A stretch of DNA of 64,000 bases from Kitasatospora aureofaciens (GTDB taxonomy: Bacteria; Actinomycetota; Actinomycetes; Streptomycetales; Streptomycetaceae): contig NZ_JPRF03000087.1 in NCBI RefSeq assembly GCF_001188955.3, positions 62,001 to 126,000 of the forward strand. The letters run 5' to 3'. How positions within the stretch are numbered: the first letter of the stretch is position 1; each line of letters starts with the position of its first letter. Made by a program: the position numbers and the translations under genes. The notes beneath the pieces are model-generated. The model saw only the letters and a list, made by a program, of their open reading frames with translations. It was not told the DNA's origin and ran no database searches. Positions 50,701-59,338 of the stretch are shown piece after piece.

Positions 50701-51673
50701 GCCGGGCGGTCCACGGGGTGCCGTAGAACGCCTCCGCGGTGCCGCGCACCGCCGCGCCGCTCGGCCAGTCCCGCAGCGTGATCCCGGGCAGGCCGAGCCC
50801 GGCCGCGCCCGGCCCCTGGCCCTGCCCGGCCGGTACGGCGGCGAGCAGCTGGCGCAGGCTCTGCGCGGCGTAGAAGGTGCCGGACGCGTCCGCGCCCGCC
50901 AGCACCACCGCGCCGTACGTCCCCCCGCCCTGGGCGGGCAGCTGACCGGTCGACAGCACGTAGCCGCCGGGCGGCATGCCCGCGGTGGACGGCGCGGAGC
51001 CGTCCTTGCCGCCGGCCGCGGCGCTCAGCTGGCGCAGCGTCCGGTCCATCTCGCCCCCGGCGCCCTCGGCGGGCCCGCCGACGTACACCACCAGCGAGCC
51101 GGCCGCCGGCGTCCCGCCGTCCGCCTGCGGGGACACGTCGGTGGCCCCGGCGACGGCCAGCACCTCGCGGACGGCGTCCACCGCGCCCCGGTCCACCTTG
51201 GGCGCGGTCACCAGCGTCACGGCGGTCGGCACGGTGACCGCCTTGCCCGCCACCGTCTGCTCCTGCGGGTGCGGGAACACCTGCGGATCGGTCACGCTGC
51301 CCAGCGGCGTCTGAGGCGCGGTGCTCACCACGTCCGGCCCGGGAGTCGCCGCGTACGCCGTCGACGGCAGCGGTCCGGCCAGCAGCCCGCCGACCACCGC
51401 CGCGGTCACCACCCCGGCCGCGATCTGCATCGCCCGCCGCCCCGGCCGCCCGGCCGCACGCTCCGCCCGTACCGACGCCAACAGCGGCTCCGTCCCCTTC
51501 AGATCGGCGATCACCCGGTCCGCGGTCCGCGGCGCCAGCTGACGGCACGTCCGCGCCGTCGCCCGCCGCGCCGCCAGCGCCGCCGGATGGTGCAGCACCT
51601 CGCGCAGCGCCGGAGTCTGCTCCAACTGCTGCCGCAGCCGCCGCCCGGCCACAACGGACACACGGGCTTGCAC
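47747..51673 (-). CDS. GH84-like beta-N-acetylglucosaminidase with CBM32-type domains
   Basis: This 1308-residue protein has an Arg-rich start of about 80 residues, a hydrophobic segment (82-108), a GH84 N-terminal domain (about 150-320), a GH84 catalytic TIM barrel (about 325-640), a helical part, a discoidin domain (about 800-890), another beta region and a C-terminal discoidin domain (about 1180-1290, FPASAVADGDPKSRW). GH84 enzymes remove GlcNAc and need two adjacent Asp residues; here the motif is FLDVS, with Leu422 in the first place and Asp423 in the second. The GTG at 51673 follows GAGGAGG by six bases. The long cytoplasmic-looking start suggests a membrane-anchored or surface protein. 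It is divergent from MalQ. Confidence 0.9.
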   Translation of the reverse strand: MQARVSVVAGRRLRQQLEQTPALREVLHHPAALAARRATARTCRQLAPRTADRVIADLKGTEPLLASVRAERAAGRPGRRAMQIAAGVVTAAVVGGLLAGPLPSTAYAATPGPDVVSTAPQTPLGSVTDPQVFPHPQEQTVAGKAVTVPTAVTLVTAPKVDRGAVDAVREVLAVAGATDVSPQADGGTPAAGSLVVYVGGPAEGAGGEMDRTLRQLSAAAGGKDGSAPSTAGMPPGGYVLSTGQLPAQGGGTYGAVVLAGADASGTFYAAQSLRQLLAAVPAGQGQGPGAAGLGLPGITLRDWPSGAAVRGTAEAFYGTPWTARQRLEQVDFLGRSKQNFYLYAPGDDPFRLSRWRDAYPADQQSDLRELGDRARLNHVTLGYAIDPGQSLCFSDDDDVDALVKKLDGLRKLGFTAFQLQFLDVSYDEWHCGDDRDEYGTGPAAAAKAQAALVKKVQDRLIAKNPGLAPLSVVPTEYHKQGSTPYRKALADALPAGVQVAWSGGAVIPEKITGAQTSDTGTLYGHPLVTMDNYPVNDASPDRLFLGAYTGRDPEVATRSAVLLTGAMQQPVASRIALATAGDFAWNPTGYKPDESWQAAVRSLAGPTGAAATPAGSVLSAVTALAGNSTSSPLAKRESGYLQPLLDQFWANAEPTSGAAPDLNKLIAAAAPLRDAFTAMAGAQQTLAGSQATAQLAAEAGPWLGPLHDYGLAGQAALDMLLAQHGGDGTAAWKARVQLNGLRAQLAQAPATIGAGVLGPFLDRAVRAADNWSGVVSGGVTPTSSMGTAHDHLPALMVDGQADTFYWSSAPPQPGDSVGVDLGAGRPISGVTVLMGGWGDGPDAQNAVDDYIRDGVLEYSTGEGGWQRLAVVKNQKTVSAQLPAGTVVRAVRLRATAAQKTAVAVREFTVTAPDESPASVSGGPAALPGSSAAAVLDGNPDTAYRAAQAPTALDEPLVVELGSARPLDRLTVLTDPNVRATATVAVRHADGTWVDIGTVQPGYNELPAGGQAADAFRLTWKPGGDPPVVNQVIPWYADAPAARLSLADPALDVVTGAAAPATTRATVEAGRPEGTSGELRTEVPAAAKGLTVTPSGAVTVPRGGRVGVPLLVTAAQGTPSGTYQVSVSYVAGGTTVKQVLQVHVVPPTGGPDLAVGAQASSSGDETPNFPASAVADGDPKSRWSSPAKDDAWVQLALPQAAHLGAAVLHWQSAYASSYKIQVSADGSSWTDAATVDNGKGGDETVRFDAPNVRYVRMQGVARATKFGYSLYGIELYAVTAPAAPPQPPANPPGQPGPSGAPVAPPATKP

Positions 51674-51937
51674 AGGGGCCTCCTCGCCAGGCCTGGACCA
51701 CAACGCGAGCAACCCCACCAGCTACCCAACCCGGTGTCAATGTCATCGACGGCTATGCCTAGTTTGCGACGAAATATCCAACTTTCCTGACCAGTCGTCA
51801 CCTGTCGGGTGATCGCCGTCGGGGCGCCCCCGCCGATCCGGCCCGCGCAAACGTGTCGCGCAGCGTCATCGGGTCGTCACGCGGGTAGGACTTGGGAGTC
51901 CTGACCGGGCGTTGCCGAGACATCGCAGGAGCCGCGA

Positions 51938-54064
51938 GTGGCCGCTTACCACGACAGTGACGGAGCCGACGGGCTGAAGGTGCCGGCGCAGGACGCGCCG
52001 CCACCGCCGGCCGAACTGGTGGCACTGGCGCAGGCGTACGGGGTGGATGCCCGGTATCCGGGGCCGGGTGGGCAGGCGGTGGGGGCGCGGACGCTGGTGG
52101 CGGTGCTGGGCGCGCTGGGGGTGGCGGCGGAGACGCCGGAGGAGGTGCGGGAGTCGCTGGAGCGTCACCGTGCCGAGCAGCAGAGCAAGTTGCTGCCGCC
52201 CTGTGTGGTGGTCCGGCAGGGGCGGCGCACCGCGCTGGACGTGCCGGCCGACGCCCGGCTCCACGTGGAACTGGAGGGCGGCGGCAGTTGGGAGCTGCCG
52301 CGCGGCCACTCCCACTGGCTGCCCGCCGACCTCCCGCTCGGGCGGCACGTCCTCAAGGCGGAGTGCAGCGGCAGGAGGGAGCAGGCGCCGCTGATCGTCG
52401 CCCCGCAGCGGCTGCCCCAACTCCCCGGCCGTAGCTGGGGCTTCCTCGCCCAGCTGTACTCCGTCCTGTCCGACCGCTCCTGGGGCATGGGCGACCTCGG
52501 CGACCTCTCGGAGCTGGCGCAGTGGGCGGGCGCCGGCCTCGGCGCGGGCTTCGTGCAGATCAACCCGCTGCACCAGGGACTGCCCGGCACGCCCTCCGAC
52601 CCGTCCCCGTACCGCCCGTCCTCCCGCCGCTTCGCCGACCCGGTGCACCTGCGGATCGAGGCCGTCCCCGAGTACGCCTACCTGACGGGAGAACAGCGGG
52701 CAGAGGCGGGCGACCTCACCCGCCGCGCCGCACGCCTTCGCGACGAAGTCCTCGCCCACGACGGCCTGGTCGACCGCGACGCCGTGTGGGCGCTCAAGCG
52801 CCAGGCGCTCCAGCTCCTCCACGAGGTTTCGCGCGGCCCTGGCCGCCAGGCGGCGTACGAGGAGTTCCAGCGGCGCGAGGGCGAGTGGCTGCACCGGAAC
52901 GCGCTGTGGAACGCCCTGGCCGAGGTGCACGGCGCCGACTGGCACCACTGGCCGAAGGGTCTGCGTCACCCGAACGGCCCACACATCGAGCAGGCGGCCA
53001 AGGAACTCGAAACACAGGTCGAGTTCCACCGCTGGCTCGCCTGGCAGGTCGACCAGCAGCTCGCCGCCGCCCAGCGCAGCGCCCGCGAGGCCGGTATGCC
53101 GGTCGGCCTGATCCATGACCTCGCCGTCGGCGTCCACCCGGACGGCGCCGACGCCTGGGCGCTCCAGGACGTGCTGGCCGGCGGCATCTCGACGGGCGCC
53201 CCGCCGGACGCCTTCAACGCCCACGGTCAGGACTGGGGCCTCCCGCCCTGGCGCCCGGACGCCCTGGCCGCCGCCGGCTACGCCCCGTACGCGGAACTCC
53301 TGCGCGCGGCCACCCGCCACGCCGGAGCCCTCCGCATCGACCACGTGATGGGCCTCTTCCGCCTCTGGTGGGTCCCGATCGGCCACCCGCCCACCGAGGG
53401 CGCCTACGTCCGCTACGACGCCGAGGCGATGCTCGGCGTGCTGGCCCTGGAGGCGCACCGGTCCGGTACGGCGGTGATCGGCGAGGACCTGGGCACCGTC
53501 GAACCGGGCGTACGCGAGGAACTGGCGGCCCGGGGCATCCTCGGCACCTCCGTGCTCTGGTTCGAGCGGGACTGGCAGGCCGACGGCGGCATCCTGCCCC
53601 CCGACCGCTGGCGCCCCGGCTGCCTGGCCACCCTCACCACCCACGACCTGCCGAGCACCGCCGCCCGCCTCTCCGGCGAGCACGTCGAGCTGCGCCACCG
53701 CCTCGGCCTGCTGGCCCGTCCACTCCCCGAGGAGCAGCAGGAGGCCGCCGCCGAGCTGGCCGACTGGCGGGCCGAGCTGGTGAGCCGAGGCCTGCTCGGC
53801 CCGGACGAGCCGCTGTCGATGCCGGTGCTCTACCGCTTCCTCCGCTCCACTCCGGCGGAGCTGGTCGGCGTCTGGCTGCCGGACCTGGTCGGCGACCCGC
53901 GCCCGCAGAACCTGCCCGGCACCTGGGACCAGTACCCGAACTGGCGCCTCCCGGTCGCCGACGGCGCGGGCGACCCGGTCACCCTGGACCGCCTCGCCAC
54001 CACCCCCGCCGCCCGACTCCTCGCCCACCTCCTGGCCCTGCCCAGCCCGAAGCCGCCCCGCTGA
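51938..54064 (+). CDS. malQ: 4-alpha-glucanotransferase (MalQ)
   Basis: This 708-residue GH77 enzyme moves alpha-1,4-glucan chains in maltodextrin and glycogen metabolism. It has the nucleophile Asp468 in LRIDHVMGLFR, the acid/base Glu516 in GEDLGTV, and Asp570 in THDLPSTA, all present. The N-terminal region (about 1-160) is the extra domain of actinobacterial MalQ. The GTG follows a GGAG site. It is divergent from the GH84-like gene. Confidence 0.96.
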   Translation: MAAYHDSDGADGLKVPAQDAPPPPAELVALAQAYGVDARYPGPGGQAVGARTLVAVLGALGVAAETPEEVRESLERHRAEQQSKLLPPCVVVRQGRRTALDVPADARLHVELEGGGSWELPRGHSHWLPADLPLGRHVLKAECSGRREQAPLIVAPQRLPQLPGRSWGFLAQLYSVLSDRSWGMGDLGDLSELAQWAGAGLGAGFVQINPLHQGLPGTPSDPSPYRPSSRRFADPVHLRIEAVPEYAYLTGEQRAEAGDLTRRAARLRDEVLAHDGLVDRDAVWALKRQALQLLHEVSRGPGRQAAYEEFQRREGEWLHRNALWNALAEVHGADWHHWPKGLRHPNGPHIEQAAKELETQVEFHRWLAWQVDQQLAAAQRSAREAGMPVGLIHDLAVGVHPDGADAWALQDVLAGGISTGAPPDAFNAHGQDWGLPPWRPDALAAAGYAPYAELLRAATRHAGALRIDHVMGLFRLWWVPIGHPPTEGAYVRYDAEAMLGVLALEAHRSGTAVIGEDLGTVEPGVREELAARGILGTSVLWFERDWQADGGILPPDRWRPGCLATLTTHDLPSTAARLSGEHVELRHRLGLLARPLPEEQQEAAAELADWRAELVSRGLLGPDEPLSMPVLYRFLRSTPAELVGVWLPDLVGDPRPQNLPGTWDQYPNWRLPVADGAGDPVTLDRLATTPAARLLAHLLALPSPKPPR

Positions 54065-54119
54065 CCGCAGAACACACCCCGACGCGCGCCCTGCCATAAG
54101 CGGCGGGTAAGTTGGAAAC

Positions 54120-54344
54120 GTGGACAAGAGGAACGCTTTGCGAGCCGGCGCGGTCTGCGCAACGGTCACGCTGATGATGCTGCTGTCGTCGCCCGCCATG
54201 GCCCTCACCAGGGACGACGGTGACGACCCGGGTACCGGTCTGAGCGTCGGCCAGACCGTCGGCCTGTACGTGCTGATCCCGCTCGCCGCGTTCGCGATCA
54301 TCGCGGGCCTGGCGGCCCTGCCGTACGGCAAGAAGAAGAAGTAG
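54120..54344 (+). CDS. Small membrane protein, conserved in actinobacteria
   Basis: This 74-residue protein has a signal-like N terminus (residues 12-28, ending SSPAMA), a short linker, one membrane segment (about 45-66) and a Lys-rich end, KKKK. The GTG follows GGAAAC. I recognise it as a short conserved streptomycete type but no function is known. It lies between malQ and pepN, 56 bases after malQ. Confidence 0.78.
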   Translation: MDKRNALRAGAVCATVTLMMLLSSPAMALTRDDGDDPGTGLSVGQTVGLYVLIPLAAFAIIAGLAALPYGKKKK

Positions 54345-54389
54345 CCGCCGCGTCCACCGGACCAGACGTCCACCGAGGACCCGCACAGC

Positions 54390-54430
54390 CCTGAGGGGGC
54401 GCCGGACGATCCGTCCGGCGCCCCCTCGGG
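54390..54430. terminator. Strong two-way terminator between the small membrane protein gene and pepN
   Basis: GAGGGGGCGCCGGAC and its perfect complement, with loop GATCC, form a 15-bp stem (54393-54427), extended by two or three further pairs. It lies between converging genes. Confidence 0.9.
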
Positions 54431-54439
54431 CTTTCAGCT

Positions 54440-57019
54440 TCAGCGGGCCCCGGCCGCCTTGTCGACCGCCTGCGCCCTGAGCGCGCGCTCGACTCCGGCC
54501 CGGGCCTCGACCACCTGGCGCCGCAGCGCCGGCGCCGGCTCGGCCGAGGCCAGCCAGGCGTCCGTGGCGGCCAGCGTCGCCTCGGAGACCTGGAGCGCCG
54601 GGTACAGTCCGACGATGATCTGCTGCGAGATCTCGTGGCTGCGGGTCTCCCAGATGTGCTTCACCACGGCGAAGTACTTCTCCGCGTACGGCGCCAGCAG
54701 CTCCCGCTGGTCCGACTGCTGGAAGCCGGCGATCACGGCCTCCTGCACATAGTTGGTCAGCTTGTCGGACTCCACCACCGAGGCCCAGGCCTGCGCCTTC
54801 GCCTCCGCGGTCGGGCGGGAGGCGCGGCAGGTGGCCGCGTGCTCCTGGCCGGCCGCGGTGTTGTCCCGCTCCAGCTCGGCGACGACCGCCGCCTCGTCGG
54901 CGCGGCCGGTGGCGGAGAGCCGGGACAGCAGCGTCCAGCGCAGCTCGGTGTCCACCGCCAGGCCCTTGATCTCCACCGAGCCGTCCAGCAGCCCGGCCAG
55001 CAGGTCGAGCTGACCGTCCGTACGGGCGACCGCGGCCAGGGTGCGGGCCCAGGCCAGCTGGTGGTCGCTGCCGGGCTCGGCGGCGCGCAGGTGCTCCTCG
55101 GCGGCGGCGGCCCAGCGGGTGAGGCCCTGCTCGCGCCAGTCCGGGTCGGTGTAGGCGTCCAGGGCCAGCTTGACCTGGCGCTGCACGGACTGCACGACCC
55201 CGATGTCGGTCTCCCGCCCGATGCCGGACAGCGCCAGCGACAGGTAGTCGCGGGCGGCCAGCTCGCCGTCGCGGGTCATGTCCCAGGCGGAGGCCCAGCA
55301 CAGGGCACGCGGCAGCGATTCGGTGAAGCCGCCGAGGTTCTCGGTGACGACGGCCAGCGAGTCCTCGTCGAGGCGGATCTTGGCGTACGACAGGTCGTCG
55401 TCGTTCAGCAGCACGACGGCCGGCCGGTGGCGCCCGACCAGCTGCGGCACCTCGGTGCGGGCGCCGTCGAGGTCCAGCTCGATCCGGTCCGTGCGCACCA
55501 GCGAACCGTCGACCAGCTCGTACAGGCCGACGGCGATCCGGTGCGGCCGCAGCACGGCCTCGCCCTTGGCGCCGGCGGGCAGCGCGGGAGCCTCCTGCAG
55601 GACCGCGAACGACTCGATGTCACCGTCCGTGTTCACCACCAGGGACGGGCGCAGCACGTTGATCCCGGCCGTCTCCAGCCAGGCCTTGGACCAGGCCTTC
55701 AGGTCGCGCCCACTGGCCTCCTCCAGCGCCCCGAGCAGGTCGCTGAGCCGGGTGTTGCCCCAGGCGTGGCGCTTGAAGTAGGCGCGCACGCCCTCGAAGA
55801 AGGCGTCCTGGCCGACGTACGCCACCAGCTGCTTGAGCACCGAGGCGCCCTTGGCGTAGGTGATGCCGTCGAAGTTGACCTGGACGTCCTCCAGGTCGTT
55901 GATGTCCGCCATGATCGGGTGGGTGGACGGCAGCTGGTCCTGCCGGTAGGCCCAGGTCTTCATCTGGTTGGCGAACGTGGTCCAGGAGTGCGGCCACTTG
56001 GAGCCGGGGGCCTCGGCCTGGCAGACGGCCTCGGCGAAGGTCGCGAAGGACTCGTTGAGCCAGAGGTCGTTCCACCACTCCATGGTGACGAGGTCGCCGA
56101 ACCACATGTGGGCGAGCTCGTGCAGGATCGTCGCGGCGCGCGCCTCGTACGCGGCGTCGGTGACCTTGGAGCGGAACACGTACTGGTCGCGCAGGGTGAC
56201 GGCGCCCGCGTTCTCCATCGCGCCGGCGTTGAACTCCGGGACGAAGAGCTGGTCGTACTTGGCGAACGGGTACGGGTAGTCGAACTTCTCCTGGAAGTAG
56301 TCGAAACCCTGCTTGGTGACCGTGAAGATCGCCTCGGCGTCCAGGTACTCGCGCATCGAGGGGCGGCAGTAGACGCCCAGCGGCACCCGCTGCTCGCCCT
56401 TCTCGTAGGTGTCGAAGACCCCGACGTACGGGCCGGCGACGAGCGCGGTGATGTAGCTGGAGATCCGGCCGGTCGGCTCGAACTTCCAGACCTGGGTGGC
56501 GCCTTCGCCGACCGGTTCGGGGGTGGGCGAGTTGGAGACCACGACCCAGCCGGTGGGGGCGGTCACGGTGAAGGCGAACGTGGCCTTCAGGTCCGGCTGT
56601 TCGAAGTTCGCGAAGACCCGCCGGGCGTCCGGCACCTCGAACTGGGTGTACAGGTAGGTCTCGCCGTCGACCGGGTCGACGAACCGGTGCAGGCCCTCAC
56701 CGGTGTTGCTGTACGCGCAGTTGGCGACCACCCGCAGCTCGTTCTCGGCGGCCAGGCCGGGCAGCGGGATGCGGCTGTCGGCGAAGCTCGCCGGGTCGAG
56801 CGCCGTGCCGTTGAGGGTGATCTCCTCGACGCCGGGGGCGACGAGGTCGATGAAGGTGTCGGCGCCGGGGGTCGAGGCGGTGAACCGGACCACGGTCGTG
56901 GACCGGAAGGTGCCGCCGTCACGGGCCGAGCCGAGGTCGAGCTCGATGTCGTACGCGTCCACCCGGATGAGGTCGGCCCGGGTGCGGGCCTCTTCGCGGG
57001 TCAGGTTGGTGCCGGGCAC
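54440..57019 (-). CDS. pepN: Aminopeptidase N (M1 family)
   Basis: This 859-residue enzyme removes N-terminal amino acids from peptides. It has the exopeptidase motif GAMEN near residue 263 and the zinc site H300-E301-x2-H304 with Glu323 in LWLNE, exactly 18 residues after the second His. The start at GTG 57019 is chosen over 57028 because AAGGAG lies eight bases upstream of it and the text then begins VPGTNLTREEAR, the usual start of streptomycete PepN. It converges on the small membrane protein gene with a shared terminator. Confidence 0.97.
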   Translation of the reverse strand: MPGTNLTREEARTRADLIRVDAYDIELDLGSARDGGTFRSTTVVRFTASTPGADTFIDLVAPGVEEITLNGTALDPASFADSRIPLPGLAAENELRVVANCAYSNTGEGLHRFVDPVDGETYLYTQFEVPDARRVFANFEQPDLKATFAFTVTAPTGWVVVSNSPTPEPVGEGATQVWKFEPTGRISSYITALVAGPYVGVFDTYEKGEQRVPLGVYCRPSMREYLDAEAIFTVTKQGFDYFQEKFDYPYPFAKYDQLFVPEFNAGAMENAGAVTLRDQYVFRSKVTDAAYEARAATILHELAHMWFGDLVTMEWWNDLWLNESFATFAEAVCQAEAPGSKWPHSWTTFANQMKTWAYRQDQLPSTHPIMADINDLEDVQVNFDGITYAKGASVLKQLVAYVGQDAFFEGVRAYFKRHAWGNTRLSDLLGALEEASGRDLKAWSKAWLETAGINVLRPSLVVNTDGDIESFAVLQEAPALPAGAKGEAVLRPHRIAVGLYELVDGSLVRTDRIELDLDGARTEVPQLVGRHRPAVVLLNDDDLSYAKIRLDEDSLAVVTENLGGFTESLPRALCWASAWDMTRDGELAARDYLSLALSGIGRETDIGVVQSVQRQVKLALDAYTDPDWREQGLTRWAAAAEEHLRAAEPGSDHQLAWARTLAAVARTDGQLDLLAGLLDGSVEIKGLAVDTELRWTLLSRLSATGRADEAAVVAELERDNTAAGQEHAATCRASRPTAEAKAQAWASVVESDKLTNYVQEAVIAGFQQSDQRELLAPYAEKYFAVVKHIWETRSHEISQQIIVGLYPALQVSEATLAATDAWLASAEPAPALRRQVVEARAGVERALRAQAVDKAAGAR

Positions 57020-57092
57020 TCGCTGCACTCCTTCGTCAGGCTGATGGACGGAATCCTCGCATGCCCGGCAGCCCGTCCGACCGGAAAACCGA

Positions 57093-57134
57093 GGGCGGGG
57101 CGGGCCCGGACCGAAGTCCGTGCCCGCCCCGCCC
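57093..57134 (-). terminator. Very strong terminator of the PQQ-propeller gene
   Basis: GGGCGGGGCGGGC (57093-57105) pairs with GCCCGCCCCGCCC (57122-57134), with an inner CGGAC/GTCCG stem. It follows the gene stop at 57161 on the minus strand and precedes pepN. Confidence 0.85.
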
Positions 57135-57160
57135 GCGACGGAGCCGTCAGCGTCCCGACG

Positions 57161-58969
57161 TCACTTCTTCCACTTGGTCAGCGGACCGTCGGTGCTGGTG
57201 TAGCGGCGGAAGGCGTACACGGCGTTGCCGTCGTCCGAGACGAAGTACACCGACGTGCTCATGCTGATGTCGAACTTCCCGTTCGGGTTCGCCACGGTGC
57301 CGATGTCGGTCATCGAACCGTCGGTCGGCGAGAGCGTCACCAGGCGGGACGGCTTGTCGTAGCCCTGCGACACCATGGCGCGGACCTTGCCGTCCTTGTC
57401 GGTGCCGGCGACCAGCCGGATGTCGCCGTCGCTGCCCGAACCCGCGCTGCTCGCCCACAGGCGCTTGCCGGTGGTCAGGTCGTAGGCGTTGATGGCCGGC
57501 TTGGTCGGGTTGACCTGGACGTACAGCGTGGTGCCGCTGACCACGTTGCGGGTGAAGGCGTTGTCCTGGCCGGACAGGCGGAGGCTGTCCGAGCCGGGCT
57601 CCTTGACGGACATCTGGTTGCCCGGCTTGTTGTCCTTGTCGAACGGCAGGATGTAGTCGCCGTTCGGGCCGTTGGTGATCAGCAGGACCAGCGGCTTGTC
57701 CTGGATGACCGAGTCGACCTCCTCGATGCTGCCGGTCAGGGTGATCGGGCTGCTCGCGGGCTTGCCGCTGTCGGCGTTCACGATGACCAGCTGCGACTTC
57801 GGGCCGCTGGTCATGTAGCACCGGTCGCTGATCGCGATCTGGTTGCCGGCCGCGCGGGCGCGCATCGTGCAGTCCTTGTCGCGCGGCTGGTACTGCCAGG
57901 CCGGCTGGCCGTTGGAGACGTTCAGCCCGGCGACGGCGTTGCCGCCGACGACGACCACGTTGTCGGTGACGCTCAGGGTCGGCTGGGACAGCCGGTCGGC
58001 AGTGGCCTTGACGGTCCACAGCAGCTTGCCCGAGGAGAGGTCGACGGCGCCGACGGTGGAGCAGTCGTAGTCACCGGTGTTGAAGGCGACGGCCGCGACG
58101 TTCTTGGAGTTGGAGGTGTACGAGGCGCTGCACACCTCCTTGCTGCCGGCCGGGACCGGGATGTTCCACGCGGGCTTGCCGTCGGTCAGGTTGTAGGCCT
58201 TGACGCCGTCACTGTCGACGCGCACCGCGTACTTGTCGGTGCCCCAGATGCCGAGCATCTGGTTGGTGGCATCGGTGTTGGCGGGCGACGGAGCGGACCA
58301 GGCGACGTTGAACGTGGCCTTGGTCTTGCTGTTGGTGTTGTCGTCCGGAGCGACGCTCCCGCTGGTGCCGCCCGAGACGGTGCTGGAGCTGCCCGAGTCG
58401 GCCACCGGGCCGGGGCCAGGGCTGGGCTTGGGGTCCGGCTTCAGCAGGACGACCAGCCCGATCACGATGGCGATCGCCAGCACGCCGCCGATGATCCCGC
58501 CCCACAGCATCACGGGGTTGCGCTGCTTGGGCGCCGCGGGCACCGGCACGCCCGGGTAGGTGTACCCGCCCTGCTGCTGGTAGTCGTAGCCGTACCCCTG
58601 GGACGGGTCAGGCGTGGCGTAACCGCCCCCGGGCACCGGGTCGTACGGGCCGATCGGCGCCCCGGGCGGTGGCGCCTGCGCGGGGAACCCGCCGGCCGCG
58701 GTCGGCGCGTACGCCCCGTAGTCGGCACCACCCATCGGCGGCTGGGCGGGCGGCGCGGGCGGCTGGGCCGGCGGCGGGCCGGCGGGCGCGGCCTGACCCG
58801 GGACCGCCGAGCCGTCGAGCTGTGTCATCTGGTCTGCGACGGCGGCGGGATCCACGCCGCCTGCCGGGCGCCCGAACGAAACGCCGCGGTTTTCCTGCGG
58901 GCCGCTGCCGGCTGCGTCGCCCGCACCCGGCGTAGGGTGGTGATCCCCTGCCATCTGATTCCCCGTCAT
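57161..58969 (-). CDS. Membrane-anchored PQQ-type beta-propeller protein
   Basis: This 602-residue protein has a Pro/Gly/Ala-rich, disordered cytoplasmic part (about 1-150), one membrane segment (about 153-175, WGGIIGGVLAIAIVIGLVVL), a Ser/Thr/Pro linker, then a seven- or eight-bladed PQQ-like propeller outside the membrane with repeated GxxxW-type blades (AYNLTDGKPAWNIPV, VDLSSGKLLWTVKA, AYDLTTGKRLWASS). Such proteins often interact with kinases or cell-wall parts. Start at 58969 or 58954 is uncertain. Confidence 0.85.
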   Translation of the reverse strand: MTGNQMAGDHHPTPGAGDAAGSGPQENRGVSFGRPAGGVDPAAVADQMTQLDGSAVPGQAAPAGPPPAQPPAPPAQPPMGGADYGAYAPTAAGGFPAQAPPPGAPIGPYDPVPGGGYATPDPSQGYGYDYQQQGGYTYPGVPVPAAPKQRNPVMLWGGIIGGVLAIAIVIGLVVLLKPDPKPSPGPGPVADSGSSSTVSGGTSGSVAPDDNTNSKTKATFNVAWSAPSPANTDATNQMLGIWGTDKYAVRVDSDGVKAYNLTDGKPAWNIPVPAGSKEVCSASYTSNSKNVAAVAFNTGDYDCSTVGAVDLSSGKLLWTVKATADRLSQPTLSVTDNVVVVGGNAVAGLNVSNGQPAWQYQPRDKDCTMRARAAGNQIAISDRCYMTSGPKSQLVIVNADSGKPASSPITLTGSIEEVDSVIQDKPLVLLITNGPNGDYILPFDKDNKPGNQMSVKEPGSDSLRLSGQDNAFTRNVVSGTTLYVQVNPTKPAINAYDLTTGKRLWASSAGSGSDGDIRLVAGTDKDGKVRAMVSQGYDKPSRLVTLSPTDGSMTDIGTVANPNGKFDISMSTSVYFVSDDGNAVYAFRRYTSTDGPLTKWKK

Positions 58970-59338
58970 GTCTGGAAGCGTCCCCCTGCCGGTACCGTCC
59001 ACGGTCCGGTGGGACGGGTGAGATTCGGCACCATGGTAGTGGCGGGTGGGTTTTCGGCCGTTCCCAGGACCACCCACCCCACCCCGACACTCCCTGACCA
59101 CGCAACACCTTCACCCCCCGGCCACCCCACCCCCGCACATCCACCCCCGCGCACCCGTTCCCGTGGGCGCGCGGGCCCACCCCACCCGGCACGTCCCACG
59201 CCCGGAACCGCCCCGGCCCTCATCCCCCGAGAGCCCCCGCCCCCACCCGCCGGCCACCCCCCACGGCCCCCGAGCCGTAGGCTTCAGGAGTTGAAGGGGA
59301 CACCCGGCGGAGGGTTCCCCACCCTGGGAGGGTGGATC
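58970..59338. other. 369-base intergenic region
   Basis: No gene is visible. Divergent promoters of the PQQ-type gene and the ROK gene should lie here. The middle part is extremely C-rich on the plus strand, with runs of CCCC, and no clear -10/-35 pair or palindrome stands out. Confidence 0.5.
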
